Source: Sulfurovum sp.
GTDB taxonomy: Bacteria > Campylobacterota > Campylobacteria > Campylobacterales > Sulfurovaceae
Assembly (NCBI GenBank): GCA_020721775.1
Contig: DYLZ01000005.1
Coordinates: 1 to 41,134 of the forward strand
DNA length: 41,134 bases
Direction: 5' to 3'
The translations under genes and the position numbers were made by a program. The notes under the pieces are model-generated. The model did no database searches. It was given only the letters and a program-made list of their open reading frames with translations, and was not told the origin of the DNA. This document shows positions 9,607 to 19,496 of the stretch, piece after piece (the first letter of the stretch is position 1; each line of letters opens with the position of its first letter).

Positions 9607-12081
9607 TTATGCCTTTCTTATGGATATAGATTTAAATCTATTTTGTCCAAAAAATTTATAAATCTCAAAAGAGTGTTTAAAATCAGGAAGTTTTACTATA
9701 TTCCCGCTCATTCTGTTATCTATCTTGACATCCAAAACAAATTCTGTGCCTTCCAGATCTATTACAACCCTATCGCCAAGCTCATCTGCTTTTTCTTCGC
9801 TTACATAAAGAGCAAACGGCTCAAATATCTGATGAGCAGTTGCGGTAAACTCATTAAATTGTCTTTGAGGATTGCATCTATAAGCGATTAGTTCTGCGCT
9901 CATCTCATTTAAGCTTATCTCTTTAGGTAAAGATTCTACAATCTTAACTCTTTGAGATTTCAAACCATATCCTCTATTTTCGCTTCCGTCGTTATTGTAA
10001 CCGTTCGGTAAGCTATCAAATTCTCGCGCTTCAAAACCTTTTTTGACAGGAAGCTCTTTTGTCCAGTCGATCGTCAATCTTTTGCCTATGCCTAATTCAT
10101 TTAGAATATCATTCAATGTATATCCATTATAGCTAAGCGCAGCATTTGTAGGTACTACGCGTTTGTGCATATTTGTTAATGTTCCTTCCTGTTGGTTCAT
10201 TGCCGGCATATCAAGATCGCCGTCACCTAAAGCGCTCAATCTAAAATCTCCTACTTCGTTGTAACCAACTATATATCCGCTGCATTCATCATCAAGATCG
10301 CATATCAAAGATACTCCGAGTGAATTTGTTTTTGGAGGAATTATAGCGACATTAAATGGTGTTGCGCTTTCGATCAATGCCACAAGGATTGCAAGATTTT
10401 TTGATCGTGGATGAAAATAGAGATCTTCACCTACAACCAATGAAAAATTCTCTTTTTTTGCCAAGAATTTCTCTACGGTATCGGCAAAATCATTAGGGGC
10501 GCCAAACATTTCAAGAAGTTTGCTTGTGTTTACCTCTATCTCTTTGTTAACTTTTTTAGGAACTTTTTTTGTAACTTCTTTGCTTTCACCTGTTGCTTCA
10601 TCTATTACTGTTTCTATTATATCTTCCATGATAGTTTCAGTTATAGTTTTTTTGGTTACTGTTGAAAGTGATGCTAAATAATCTTTTACTTCTGCAGGTA
10701 ATTTTTCTTTATCGGCAAATTTATCAAGTATCCAATAAAGTACGGCTTCTTCGCTATTTATCTTATTTGCTATGCAAGCAACATTTTTTCCAAGATTTTC
10801 TATCACTTTATCGCCGATCGGATGAAAATATAATCCTGCTCCTTTATTTAACTTTTGAATATTATTAAACAGATATCTAACATTTGGATTATCATGTCTA
10901 ATAGCTGAGCCTACTGAAATAATAAAATCACTCTCCTGCATCATTGTTCTTATATTGCCGTCCCAAAGCGTAGCACCTTTTGCATTTGAAAAATATGTCA
11001 TAAAATCTTTAAACGCTTTTGCATCACTGTTGAGCAGCTTAAGACCAAATTTTTCTTTTAGCGTTTGGAGCATAAGAGCTTCTTCGTTTGTGATAATAGA
11101 GTTAAATCTGACAGCATCGGCTTTTTTTATAGCAGCAACCGCTTTTTTAAGCGCATTTGCATCTTTTGATGCAGTTCTATTTTCAAAATCATATCCAAAT
11201 CGTCCGGCTCCGCATAAAGATACATAGTTCCACTCATTTGTTACGCGATATATCTTTTCATCCCTATTTGCAATACCTGTCGGTTTTGTTTCATAATAGA
11301 TCTGACATCCGCTGCTGCAATGCGCGCAAGTTGCAGGAATCTTTGAAAGCTCCCAAGAATTTGTGGTATACATAAAATCTCTGCTAACTAGAGCTCCGAC
11401 AGGACAAACAGCGATACACTCTCCGCAATCGCTGCAATTTGTTTGGTTTGTTTCATTACTTGGCACTATGACAGATTTTTGCAACTTGTTCCACATAGCA
11501 TAAGCATCTTTAGGCATAGTATCTTTTAGCTCTTTGTCCAAACCTTTGCCACCTCTAGGACCGGTTGTCAAAGCGCTGTCACCGATCATATCTTTACATA
11601 CAGTAATACATCTCTCGCACACTATACAAAGAGCTGGATCATAGTGAAGAACACTGCTCCAATTAGAGCTTTCTCTTTTTACATCGGCTATTTTATACGG
11701 CTGTTCATCAACTCCGATCTCCAAAGTATAATTTTGAAGTTCACACTCTCCGCTCTTATCGCAAACACCGCATTGAAGAGGGTGATTTACATCGTAAACT
11801 TGCATAATAGCACGACGCTCTTCAAGTATCTCTTCATTGCTTACTACAACATTCATGCCGTCCTTTGCCTTGGCATTACAAGCATACACTCTTTTACCAT
11901 CGGCTTCAACAAGACATAAACGACAAGCCAGTGTCGGCGAACATCTGGTAAGATAGCATATTGCTGGTATAAATATACCGTTTGCTCTTGCAATATTGAG
12001 TATATATTCACCCTCTTTTGCAACGCATCTCTTGCCGTCAATTGTTAAAGATATAAGTCCGTTATTTTCGATTTCTTCCAT
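9607..12081 (-). CDS. nuoG: NuoG-type subunit, paralog 1 (824 aa, with an extra ferredoxin-type Cys set)
   Basis: N1b-type and HxxxC N5-type motifs (HPLQCGVCDKSGEC), CIVCERCITVC + CSDCGECIAVCPVGAL, N7-type CAHCSSGC...LCGAGRFGYDF, molybdopterin-fold C-terminal region. Confidence 0.9.
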   Translation of the reverse strand: MEEIENNGLISLTIDGKRCVAKEGEYILNIARANGIFIPAICYLTRCSPTLACRLCLVEADGKRVYACNAKAKDGMNVVVSNEEILEERRAIMQVYDVNHPLQCGVCDKSGECELQNYTLEIGVDEQPYKIADVKRESSNWSSVLHYDPALCIVCERCITVCKDMIGDSALTTGPRGGKGLDKELKDTMPKDAYAMWNKLQKSVIVPSNETNQTNCSDCGECIAVCPVGALVSRDFMYTTNSWELSKIPATCAHCSSGCQIYYETKPTGIANRDEKIYRVTNEWNYVSLCGAGRFGYDFENRTASKDANALKKAVAAIKKADAVRFNSIITNEEALMLQTLKEKFGLKLLNSDAKAFKDFMTYFSNAKGATLWDGNIRTMMQESDFIISVGSAIRHDNPNVRYLFNNIQKLNKGAGLYFHPIGDKVIENLGKNVACIANKINSEEAVLYWILDKFADKEKLPAEVKDYLASLSTVTKKTITETIMEDIIETVIDEATGESKEVTKKVPKKVNKEIEVNTSKLLEMFGAPNDFADTVEKFLAKKENFSLVVGEDLYFHPRSKNLAILVALIESATPFNVAIIPPKTNSLGVSLICDLDDECSGYIVGYNEVGDFRLSALGDGDLDMPAMNQQEGTLTNMHKRVVPTNAALSYNGYTLNDILNELGIGKRLTIDWTKELPVKKGFEAREFDSLPNGYNNDGSENRGYGLKSQRVKIVESLPKEISLNEMSAELIAYRCNPQRQFNEFTATAHQIFEPFALYVSEEKADELGDRVVIDLEGTEFVLDVKIDNRMSGNIVKLPDFKHSFEIYKFFGQNRFKSISIRKA

Positions 12082-14324
12082 TACTGCTCCCTATTTAGAC
12101 GACTAAATCTGTATGAATTATTTAAACTAGCGTTCAAACCCATATCAAATATCGGATTTAGCGCTATTGTGCCTTTCATACTTTCATCGATCTTAAATAC
12201 TCTTTTGTATTTGGTTCCGTTGGCACTAAATGTTATCTCATCGCCATCATTTAGTTTAACGATACCGGCAAACTGAGGTGAACCTTTTAAATAAGTTTCA
12301 TCACTTTTAAATGCCTTTGTAACATTTGTAAATATATTCATATTTATATTTTCATTACAATTATAAACTATCGCTCCGTCAAATGTCGGCAACTCTTCTA
12401 TATCATCAAAGTCTTCTGCTGCTTTCACACTTTTTGAAGTCAGTAAATATCCTCTATGCTCGATCCCGCTATTATCAAAGTATGACGGCAGATTATCAAA
12501 ATTCTCCGGTTTAAACCCGGCTTTTTCAGGCAAATGAGTAGTGTAGTCTATGGTATATTCGGCTTTTAAACCAAGTTCATTTGCTATATCATTTAAAACA
12601 TATCCATTGTAACTAAGCGCTGCATTAGTAGGAACAACTCGTTTATCTATATTTGTCAATGTTCCTTCTTGCTGATTAAGCGCAGGCATATCCATATCTC
12701 CGTCTCCTAAACTGCTAAGCTCAAAATCACCTTTTGAATTATACCCTACCGTATATCCCTCTGCTTTCTCATCAAGAGAGCATATCAACGATACTCCTAA
12801 GGCATTTGTAGCAGGAGGAACGATTACGAAACTAAAATCACTATATTTATCTATGGCTCCTAACAATTTGGCTATCTCTTTTGCTCTAGGATGGTTATAT
12901 AGATCACTGCCGACAACAAAAGTTAGCTTTTCTTTCTTATCAATAGACTTCAAAAGAGCCATAAGCTCTTCTTCACCAACACTGCTCTCTGCGCTAATAT
13001 TGCCTATATCAAGGTTATCCAAAAAGCTTTTTAACTCCGGTGATATCTCGCGGCTGCTTAAAAATGTATTTGCAAGCAATGCTGCAACACCCTCTTCGCT
13101 TCCGACTTCATATTTGATAAATTGGGTTACGATATTACTGATATTGCTATCTTCCATAGGGTGCAGATATGCAACTCTTGCTCTATTTCTTTTACTTGCC
13201 ATTGTTATGTGGTATTTAACCATAGGATTGTCATCATTTATTCTACTGCCAAATACTATCACAGCGCTTGACTCTTTTATGGAATTTAAATTTCCGCTAT
13301 AAAGTGTCTCACCGGTGATACTTCCGTATGCTTTTAGGAATTGTTGATAACCGTAAGCTTCATCACAAACAAGTTTATATTTGTATTTTTCTTTAAGTTT
13401 TTGCAATATCAAAGCCTCTTCATTTGTTATTATGGCAGAAAAACTAATAGTATTGGCTCTTTTAAATGCGCTTATTGCTTCTTTGAATATCTCCGGATCT
13501 TTTACGGCATTTCTGTTTTCAAAATCAAATCCAAATCTGCCCGCTCCACAAAGTGAACTAAATTCAAAGTCATTAGTAACTCTGTATATTTTGTCATTTT
13601 TAACTTCATAATTAAGAGAACATGCACTGCTGCAATGTGCGCAACTTGCCGGAATACGCTTCAGCTCCCATGCATTTGAACTGTATTTAAAATCGCTACT
13701 TACAAGCGCACCTACAGGACAAACGGCAGCACTTTCTCCCAAAGATGGACAGGTGGAATTTTTAACATTTACTATAGTTGATCTATATCCGCCTACGCTT
13801 ATCTGCAAAGCTTCATTTCCTGTTATTTCATTTGATACCCTTACACACTTTTCACACATTATGCAAAGTGCAGGATCATATGAAACAAATCCCCAATTCT
13901 CAACTTTTTTATGAACCTCTCTTGCTGTAAAGTTTTGTTGAGATATGCCAAATTCCAATGTTTTATTTTGAAGCTCACACTCTCCGCTCTTATCGCAAAC
14001 ACCGCACTCTAATGGATGATTTACATTGTAAAGCTTCATAATGTTTTGTCTTTGGAGATAAAGATCTTTTGAAGTTGTTCTGACAACAGAACCATCAACA
14101 GCTTTTTCTTGACATGAAAGGATCATGCCTTCAACGCCCTCTACTTCCACGACACACATACGGCAGCTTGCGATCGGCTCAACTTTACTTAGATAACACA
14201 TTGTAGGAATATATATGCCGTTTGCTCTTGCAATTTTTAGTATTGTATCGCCATATTTTCCCTTGCACTCTTTACCATCGATCGTAATAGTTACGAGTTT
14301 TTTTTCTTCTCTTTGTGCACTCAT
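12081..14324 (-). CDS. nuoG: NuoG-type subunit, paralog 2 (747 aa, canonical cluster pattern)
   Basis: Same architecture as the downstream gene; shared GDGDMDMPALNQQEGTLTN.DKRVVPTNAALSYNGY block; CIMCEKCVRVS...AVCPVGAL (single N4-type site), N7-type CAHCSSAC...LCGAGRFGFDF. Confidence 0.9.
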   Translation of the reverse strand: MSAQREEKKLVTITIDGKECKGKYGDTILKIARANGIYIPTMCYLSKVEPIASCRMCVVEVEGVEGMILSCQEKAVDGSVVRTTSKDLYLQRQNIMKLYNVNHPLECGVCDKSGECELQNKTLEFGISQQNFTAREVHKKVENWGFVSYDPALCIMCEKCVRVSNEITGNEALQISVGGYRSTIVNVKNSTCPSLGESAAVCPVGALVSSDFKYSSNAWELKRIPASCAHCSSACSLNYEVKNDKIYRVTNDFEFSSLCGAGRFGFDFENRNAVKDPEIFKEAISAFKRANTISFSAIITNEEALILQKLKEKYKYKLVCDEAYGYQQFLKAYGSITGETLYSGNLNSIKESSAVIVFGSRINDDNPMVKYHITMASKRNRARVAYLHPMEDSNISNIVTQFIKYEVGSEEGVAALLANTFLSSREISPELKSFLDNLDIGNISAESSVGEEELMALLKSIDKKEKLTFVVGSDLYNHPRAKEIAKLLGAIDKYSDFSFVIVPPATNALGVSLICSLDEKAEGYTVGYNSKGDFELSSLGDGDMDMPALNQQEGTLTNIDKRVVPTNAALSYNGYVLNDIANELGLKAEYTIDYTTHLPEKAGFKPENFDNLPSYFDNSGIEHRGYLLTSKSVKAAEDFDDIEELPTFDGAIVYNCNENINMNIFTNVTKAFKSDETYLKGSPQFAGIVKLNDGDEITFSANGTKYKRVFKIDESMKGTIALNPIFDMGLNASLNNSYRFSRLNREQ

Positions 14325-14325
14325 A

Positions 14326-16338
14326 CTACACCGCCACCATTGAAATATAATAACATCTCATACATCTTTGCGCTTCATCTACGGCTTCTTCGCCCGTAAA
14401 GCCCATATTTACCTCTTTATAGTTATCTTTTCTCTCGTTCACTTCAAGTTTTTGACTAACAACTCTTGGAAGTCCCGGCATCCAGCCTATGATCTTCTCA
14501 TTTTTATTATAAACTTTTAGTTTTTTAAGATGATCTTCCATTATCTCATCATCAGTTAAACTAATTTTACCATCATATATGTATCTTGAGATAACCGATG
14601 CTGCTCTTTTTGCCTGACCAACAGCATTTACTATGGTCATTGGTCCATATTCACAATCTCCGGCAGCAAAAAGTCCAGGACGGCTTGTCATGTAATCTTT
14701 GCCGTTTGTGAGCAAGGTTCCCCATGATGTAAGAGCAAGCTCCCATTCGGCAGGCAACAATTGAAGATCGGCAGATTGAGAAACTGCAGGGATCAAATAA
14801 TCGCACTCTATTTCAAAATCACCATCTTCTCTTTTGACAAGCTGAGCTCTTCCACCGTTTGGATCAGGCACAAGTTCAAATTGATTAACTTTTAATTTTG
14901 TTATTTTCTCTCCATCATCAACAATCTCTTCAACAGCAGAGTAAAAGATAAACTCAACACCCTCTTCAAGCGCCTCATGATACTCTTCGTAAGTAGTATT
15001 TTTGATGATAGTCGCTTCATCTCTACGATAAAGCATAATAACTTTTTTAGCGCCCTCTCTAATAGCACATCTGACAACATCCATTGATGTAAATCCGCCA
15101 CCTACACATACAACAACTTTGTCTTTAAGTTCATTACTTGCAGGGCTTCCTATGCGGTATTTATTCCAAAGATTTACTTTGTCAAGCATCGCTATAGCGC
15201 CCCAATATCCGCCGATATCTGTCTTTTCATTAGCGGCACCTATTTTTTTAGAGAGTCTTGTTCCAAAGGCAAGAAGCGTAGCATCATATTCGCTCTCTAT
15301 CTCTTTGAGCCGCGCTGCATCAACACGATGATTCGTGATAACATTTACCGTCGGCATAGAGGTTACAAGCTCTATATCTCTATTGTACTTCTCTATAGGC
15401 ATACGATACTGCGGAACGCCCACTGCAACTTCTCCGCCAAGAACAGGCAGCTCTTCAAAAATATCCACCTGTATCCCTTCAAGAGCCAAATAATAAGCCG
15501 CTGTAAGTCCTGCGGGACCTGCTCCTATGATGGCAACTTTCTTACCGTCATTTCTCGGCTCTTTTGGCTCAAAAGGGTGTTGCCATGGAAGCCCATGATC
15601 TGTTTCATAGTCAGCTCCGAGTCTTTTAAGCTCCATTATAGATATCGGGCTGTCCAAATTTGCTCTTCTACATGCATCCTCGCATGGATGAGGACAAACT
15701 CTACCGCAAGTATGCGCTAAAGGCATAGTTTGTCTTGTCGCACTCAAAGATTTGGTAAAGTGCATATCCCTAACGCCTTCTATGTAAGCGGGTATATCGA
15801 CATGAGCCGGACACATATCTATGCATGGCGCAGTTACTTTTGCTATATAACTGATCTCTTCATTATAATAATGATGTGATGCTTTTTGATTATCTATCAA
15901 ATCATTAAAATCGGCCGCAAAATGTTCCATTAGATCCAAAATAGGTTTTGGTACAGTTTTTCCGATCTCGCATTTTGATGTCATCATCATAGTGCCGCAA
16001 ACCTCTTTTAGATGAGCGATATCATCATGACTGCCCTCACCTCTTGCTATTTTGTCAAGTAGATCATAAAGAATTCGTCCGCCCCATCTTCCAGGAGCGC
16101 ATCTGCCGCAAGCTTCTGAATAGATTTGATATTGCGCCGCATATTCCATTGCAAGTCTTACAACATCGACATCTTTATCAAATAACACTACACCGTCCCA
16201 GCCTATAAAAGCTTTTGAAGATCTATCTGTTGTATAATTTTCCGGCAAAGAAAATGCGCTTGTTTGAAAATCATCTTCTTTTTTATTTCTATTATCTACG
16301 AGTTCGCCCTGCCAAGTAGAGAAAAATACATTAGCCAT
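14326..16338 (-). CDS. NuoF-slot protein: NuoF-like N3-type Fe-S domain fused to a GltD-like FAD/NAD(P) oxidoreductase
   Basis: 670 aa. N-terminal SEACGRCAPGRWGGRILYDLLDKIARGEG...SKCEIG resembles the NuoF N3 region. It is followed by a GltD-type Fe-S region (CPAHVDIPAYI...TCGRVCPHPCEDACRRA), FAD motif VAIIGAGPAGLTAAYYLA, NAD(P) motif VCVGGGFTSMDVVRCAIREGAKKVIMLYRRDE and GLFAAGDCEYGP. Confidence 0.88.
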   Translation of the reverse strand: MANVFFSTWQGELVDNRNKKEDDFQTSAFSLPENYTTDRSSKAFIGWDGVVLFDKDVDVVRLAMEYAAQYQIYSEACGRCAPGRWGGRILYDLLDKIARGEGSHDDIAHLKEVCGTMMMTSKCEIGKTVPKPILDLMEHFAADFNDLIDNQKASHHYYNEEISYIAKVTAPCIDMCPAHVDIPAYIEGVRDMHFTKSLSATRQTMPLAHTCGRVCPHPCEDACRRANLDSPISIMELKRLGADYETDHGLPWQHPFEPKEPRNDGKKVAIIGAGPAGLTAAYYLALEGIQVDIFEELPVLGGEVAVGVPQYRMPIEKYNRDIELVTSMPTVNVITNHRVDAARLKEIESEYDATLLAFGTRLSKKIGAANEKTDIGGYWGAIAMLDKVNLWNKYRIGSPASNELKDKVVVCVGGGFTSMDVVRCAIREGAKKVIMLYRRDEATIIKNTTYEEYHEALEEGVEFIFYSAVEEIVDDGEKITKLKVNQFELVPDPNGGRAQLVKREDGDFEIECDYLIPAVSQSADLQLLPAEWELALTSWGTLLTNGKDYMTSRPGLFAAGDCEYGPMTIVNAVGQAKRAASVISRYIYDGKISLTDDEIMEDHLKKLKVYNKNEKIIGWMPGLPRVVSQKLEVNERKDNYKEVNMGFTGEEAVDEAQRCMRCYYISMVAV

Positions 16339-16340
16339 TA

Positions 16341-16571
16341 CTAGCCTTTTTTCCTAACAACTATAGTCCAATCCACCTCATTGAATTTAAGTGAATTTAA
16401 AAGCTCATGCCCTGCTTCTTTGACAACATCGGCGCTCTTTTGAATATGGCTGAAATCACCTATTTCAAAAAGAAAAATTCCGACTTCATTGTTTTTTAGA
16501 TCATTTTTGATGAGAGTTAGCATTCTGTCATAAAAATCATCTTTTAGATGTCTTAAATCATATCTTTTCAT
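16341..16571 (-). CDS. Small NuoE-slot protein (no Cys; not a thioredoxin-like 2Fe-2S NuoE)
   Basis: ORF-track start at 16592 is a TTG. The ATG at 16571 (MKRYDLRHLKDDFYDRML...) is preceded by GGGAGAG and removes the overlap with the nuoD end. Position between nuoD and the NuoF-like gene matches the Cj1575c-type locus of Campylobacter. Confidence 0.7.
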   Translation of the reverse strand: MKRYDLRHLKDDFYDRMLTLIKNDLKNNEVGIFLFEIGDFSHIQKSADVVKEAGHELLNSLKFNEVDWTIVVRKKG

Positions 16572-16581
16572 TCTCTCTCCC

Positions 16582-17811
16582 TTACCGATCAACTTCGCCG
16601 AAAACTATATTTGTGCTACCTATAATAGTAACCACATCAGCTATATAAGCGCCTACCAGCATTTCTTGAAGAAGTCCTGTATGGAAAAAACTTGGCGCTC
16701 TGCATTTTAATCTATAAGCATACGGCTCGCCTTCGCTTTTGATATAAAAACCAAGTTCGCCTTTTGGAGATTCAGTAGGAGCATAAACTTCTCCCTTTGG
16801 CGGCCTCATACCTTGTGTTACAAGAACGAAATGCTGCATTAAAGCATAGTTCTGCGTCATTATCTCTTCTTTAGGAGCAGAGATGTATTGCGGTGCATGC
16901 GCCATTAGCTGCGGGGCTGTCTTATCATACATAGGAACAAGCTGTCTTAGTATCTTGATAGATTCTTTCATCTCTTCCATATATAGTCTATATCTACCAT
17001 AACTATCACATCTATCACTTACCGGTATATCAAACTCAAGCTTGCTATAAAGTTCATAAGGCTCTTCTTTTCTTATATCATATTGCACACCCGAACCTCT
17101 TAACATAGGACCTGAACAGCCCCAGCTTTGCGCTTCTTCAGCTGAGATAACGCCGACATCCTCAAGTCTCATTTTCCAAATTCTATTTTCATTCAACAGT
17201 TTCTCGTAAGTGTTAGCAAGCTCATACTCAACAGTATCACACCATTTAAGAAGCTCTTGAGTCCAACCTTTAGGTAGATCAAGAGGAACTCCACCGATTC
17301 TAACGGCAGAGTGTGTAAGCCTTGCCCCACAATACTCTTCCATTAGATCCATACCGAATTCTCTTTCTCTAAATGCATATAAAAATATTGACATTGCTCC
17401 CACATCAAGCGCATGGGTTGCTAAGAAAAATAGGTGAGATATGATGCGGTTAACTTCAAGAAGCATTGTTCTGATAACTTGTGCGCGCTCCGGTATTTCA
17501 ATTCCTAAAAGCTGCTCAACCGCATGAGCATAAGCATAATTGTTTGAAGTAGACGCTATGTAGTCAAGTCTGTCTGTTGTAGGCAAAAACTCGTTATATG
17601 TCATATTTTCTGCCATCTTTTCTATACCGCGGTGAAGATAACCGATATCAGGATATGCTTTTACAACTTTTTCGCCGTCAAGCTCCAAAACAAGTCTAAG
17701 CTGTCCATGAGCCGACGGATGCTGAGGACCTAAGTTGATAACCATCGTATTATCATTTCTCTCAAAATTAAGGTTTTCAAAAAATGGGGTCAATTTATTG
17801 GTTTGTTGCAT
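16582..17811 (-). CDS. nuoD: NADH-quinone oxidoreductase subunit D
   Basis: 409 aa; [54 protein letters not shown]-terminal [14 protein letters not shown]. Confidence 0.97.
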   Translation of the reverse strand: MQQTNKLTPFFENLNFERNDNTMVINLGPQHPSAHGQLRLVLELDGEKVVKAYPDIGYLHRGIEKMAENMTYNEFLPTTDRLDYIASTSNNYAYAHAVEQLLGIEIPERAQVIRTMLLEVNRIISHLFFLATHALDVGAMSIFLYAFREREFGMDLMEEYCGARLTHSAVRIGGVPLDLPKGWTQELLKWCDTVEYELANTYEKLLNENRIWKMRLEDVGVISAEEAQSWGCSGPMLRGSGVQYDIRKEEPYELYSKLEFDIPVSDRCDSYGRYRLYMEEMKESIKILRQLVPMYDKTAPQLMAHAPQYISAPKEEIMTQNYALMQHFVLVTQGMRPPKGEVYAPTESPKGELGFYIKSEGEPYAYRLKCRAPSFFHTGLLQEMLVGAYIADVVTIIGSTNIVFGEVDR

Positions 17812-17824
17812 GACTCTCTATCCT

Positions 17825-18607
17825 CTACTTTCTTTTATCTAACTGTTTTTGTGATTTTGTATAGTCAACCAGCGGCGCTTTACTATATTCAATATCATTT
17901 TCTTTTTCGCCATCACTTATATCTGCGCCAAACGGCACTTCATAACCGACTCTGGAAAATCTTTTTGTATCATATCTGTCTATTTTTGCAGGATCTCTAT
18001 TTTCGGGTCCGATCACATCTCTATATTCTTTACCGAATATCTTATCTACTTCATACCAGCTGGCAGCTTCATCGCCTTGAAGTGGATAAGTTTTTAGGAG
18101 TGGATGACCAACCCAATCGTCAGGCATAAGTATTCTCTTCAAATATGGATGATTATTCACCACGATACCAAACATATCATACATTTCTCTCTCGGAAAAA
18201 TTTGCTGATTTGTATAGACAAACAACACTTTCTATCGCTTCATCTTTTTTGATTCTTGTAACTACTCTAACTCTTTTGGCTTCGCTCATATTTAGCATTT
18301 GATAAAAAACTTCAAACTCACCGTCGCGTGCTAAATAATCAACGGCGCTAAGTTCAGAACAAACATTATATCCGCATTTATCTTTTAGTATCTCTAAAAC
18401 TTTTATATTGTCAGTTGATTTGATATGAATTATAAGCTGACCTAATTCTACATAAGATTCGCGCACAAATTTTTTAAGGCTGTTTACAACATCAGCAAAA
18501 TGGCTACCGCTCTGGACTTCGCTTCTTGGTACTCTTGGAACGACATAAAATCTATCTGTATAGTAAGATTTTTTTTGAACATTATCTTTTGGCGTGTACT
18601 TTCTCAT
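17825..18607 (-). CDS. nuoC: NADH-quinone oxidoreductase subunit C
   Basis: 260 aa; SANFSEREMYDMFGIVVNNHPYLKRILMPDDWVGHPLLKTYPLQG (30-kDa subunit signature). Confidence 0.95.
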   Translation of the reverse strand: MRKYTPKDNVQKKSYYTDRFYVVPRVPRSEVQSGSHFADVVNSLKKFVRESYVELGQLIIHIKSTDNIKVLEILKDKCGYNVCSELSAVDYLARDGEFEVFYQMLNMSEAKRVRVVTRIKKDEAIESVVCLYKSANFSEREMYDMFGIVVNNHPYLKRILMPDDWVGHPLLKTYPLQGDEAASWYEVDKIFGKEYRDVIGPENRDPAKIDRYDTKRFSRVGYEVPFGADISDGEKENDIEYSKAPLVDYTKSQKQLDKRK

Positions 18608-19125
18608 TATATCAACCTTAGATTTTGTTTTCTGTTTTTGTTCATATTTGCAGATTCTCTTCTAATTTTCTTTTGAAGCATCATAAGAGCATATTGAAGA
18701 GTTTCCGGTCTTGGAGCGCATCCGGGCAGATAAATATCAACAGGAACGATTCTGTCAACTCCTTGAACGGTAGCGTAAGTATTGAACATACCGCCTGTAT
18801 TTGCACAGCTTCCCATAGATATAACCCACTTCGGCTCTGCCATTTGATCATAAAGTCTTCTTGTGAACTCAGCATGCTTTTTTGATAAAGTTCCTGCTAG
18901 TATCATAACATCGGCTTGTCTTGGGGATGCCCTAAAAATAGTACCAAATCTATCAAAGTCAAATCTACTTCCCCCGCTTGCCATCATTTCGATAGCGCAA
19001 CAGGCAAGCCCATAAGTTAAAGGCCAAAGTGAATTTGATCTTCCCCAGTTCACAAGTTTATCTACAGTAGTGAGTACTATAGGCAACCCTGCAGATGAGG
19101 CGTAATTTACTTGATGCTGTGCCAT
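18607..19125 (-). CDS. nuoB: NADH-quinone oxidoreductase subunit B (start revised)
   Basis: [64 protein letters not shown] track starts at 19146, but the ATG at 19125 ([11 protein letters not shown]) has GGAG upstream. Confidence 0.93.
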   Translation of the reverse strand: MAQHQVNYASSAGLPIVLTTVDKLVNWGRSNSLWPLTYGLACCAIEMMASGGSRFDFDRFGTIFRASPRQADVMILAGTLSKKHAEFTRRLYDQMAEPKWVISMGSCANTGGMFNTYATVQGVDRIVPVDIYLPGCAPRPETLQYALMMLQKKIRRESANMNKNRKQNLRLI

Positions 19126-19496
19126 TCTAATGCTCCTTTTTTCCATGCATATACAAATCCTATTGCAAGTAATAATATAAATAGTACCATCTCAACAAAA
19201 CCAAACCAACCAAGAGCCTTAAAATCAATAGCCCATGGAAACATAAAAATTATCTCTACATCAAAAAGTATAAAAAGCAATGCGATGAGATAAAACTGAA
19301 CTGAAATCGTATTTGGCTGTTTTGTAACTTCAGGCCCGCACTCATATATACTCATTTTAAGTTTTTCCGTATCGAGTTTTGCCAACTTTCTACTGATAAA
19401 TCTTTGCAATCTAAGTGTTGCGCTAAATGCAACAAATGTCAAAACAAATAGGACAAACACACCAAAGTATGGATGTTCACTCACAATATGTGTCAT
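19107..19496 (-). CDS. nuoA: NADH-quinone oxidoreductase subunit A
   Basis: 129 aa; [43 protein letters not shown]; first gene of the operon with AAGGGG SD. Confidence 0.95.
   Translation of the reverse strand: MTHIVSEHPYFGVFVLFVLTFVAFSATLRLQRFISRKLAKLDTEKLKMSIYECGPEVTKQPNTISVQFYLIALLFILFDVEIIFMFPWAIDFKALGWFGFVEMVLFILLLAIGFVYAWKKGALEWHSIK

Noticed and set aside
12853-13302. 149-aa plus-strand ORF
   Set aside because: Antisense to the NuoG paralog 2 coding frame; low-complexity Leu/Ser/Ile composition typical of the shadow frame of an AT-rich gene; no SD.
12081-14324. Paralog 2 NuoG as a degenerate copy that lost Fe-S ligands
   Set aside because: Its CxxCxxC...CPVGAL pattern is the canonical N4 arrangement; the other copy has gained the additional Cys residues.
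15328-15720. 130-aa plus-strand ORF
   Set aside because: Antisense shadow of the strongly supported NuoF/GltD fusion; no recognizable domain.
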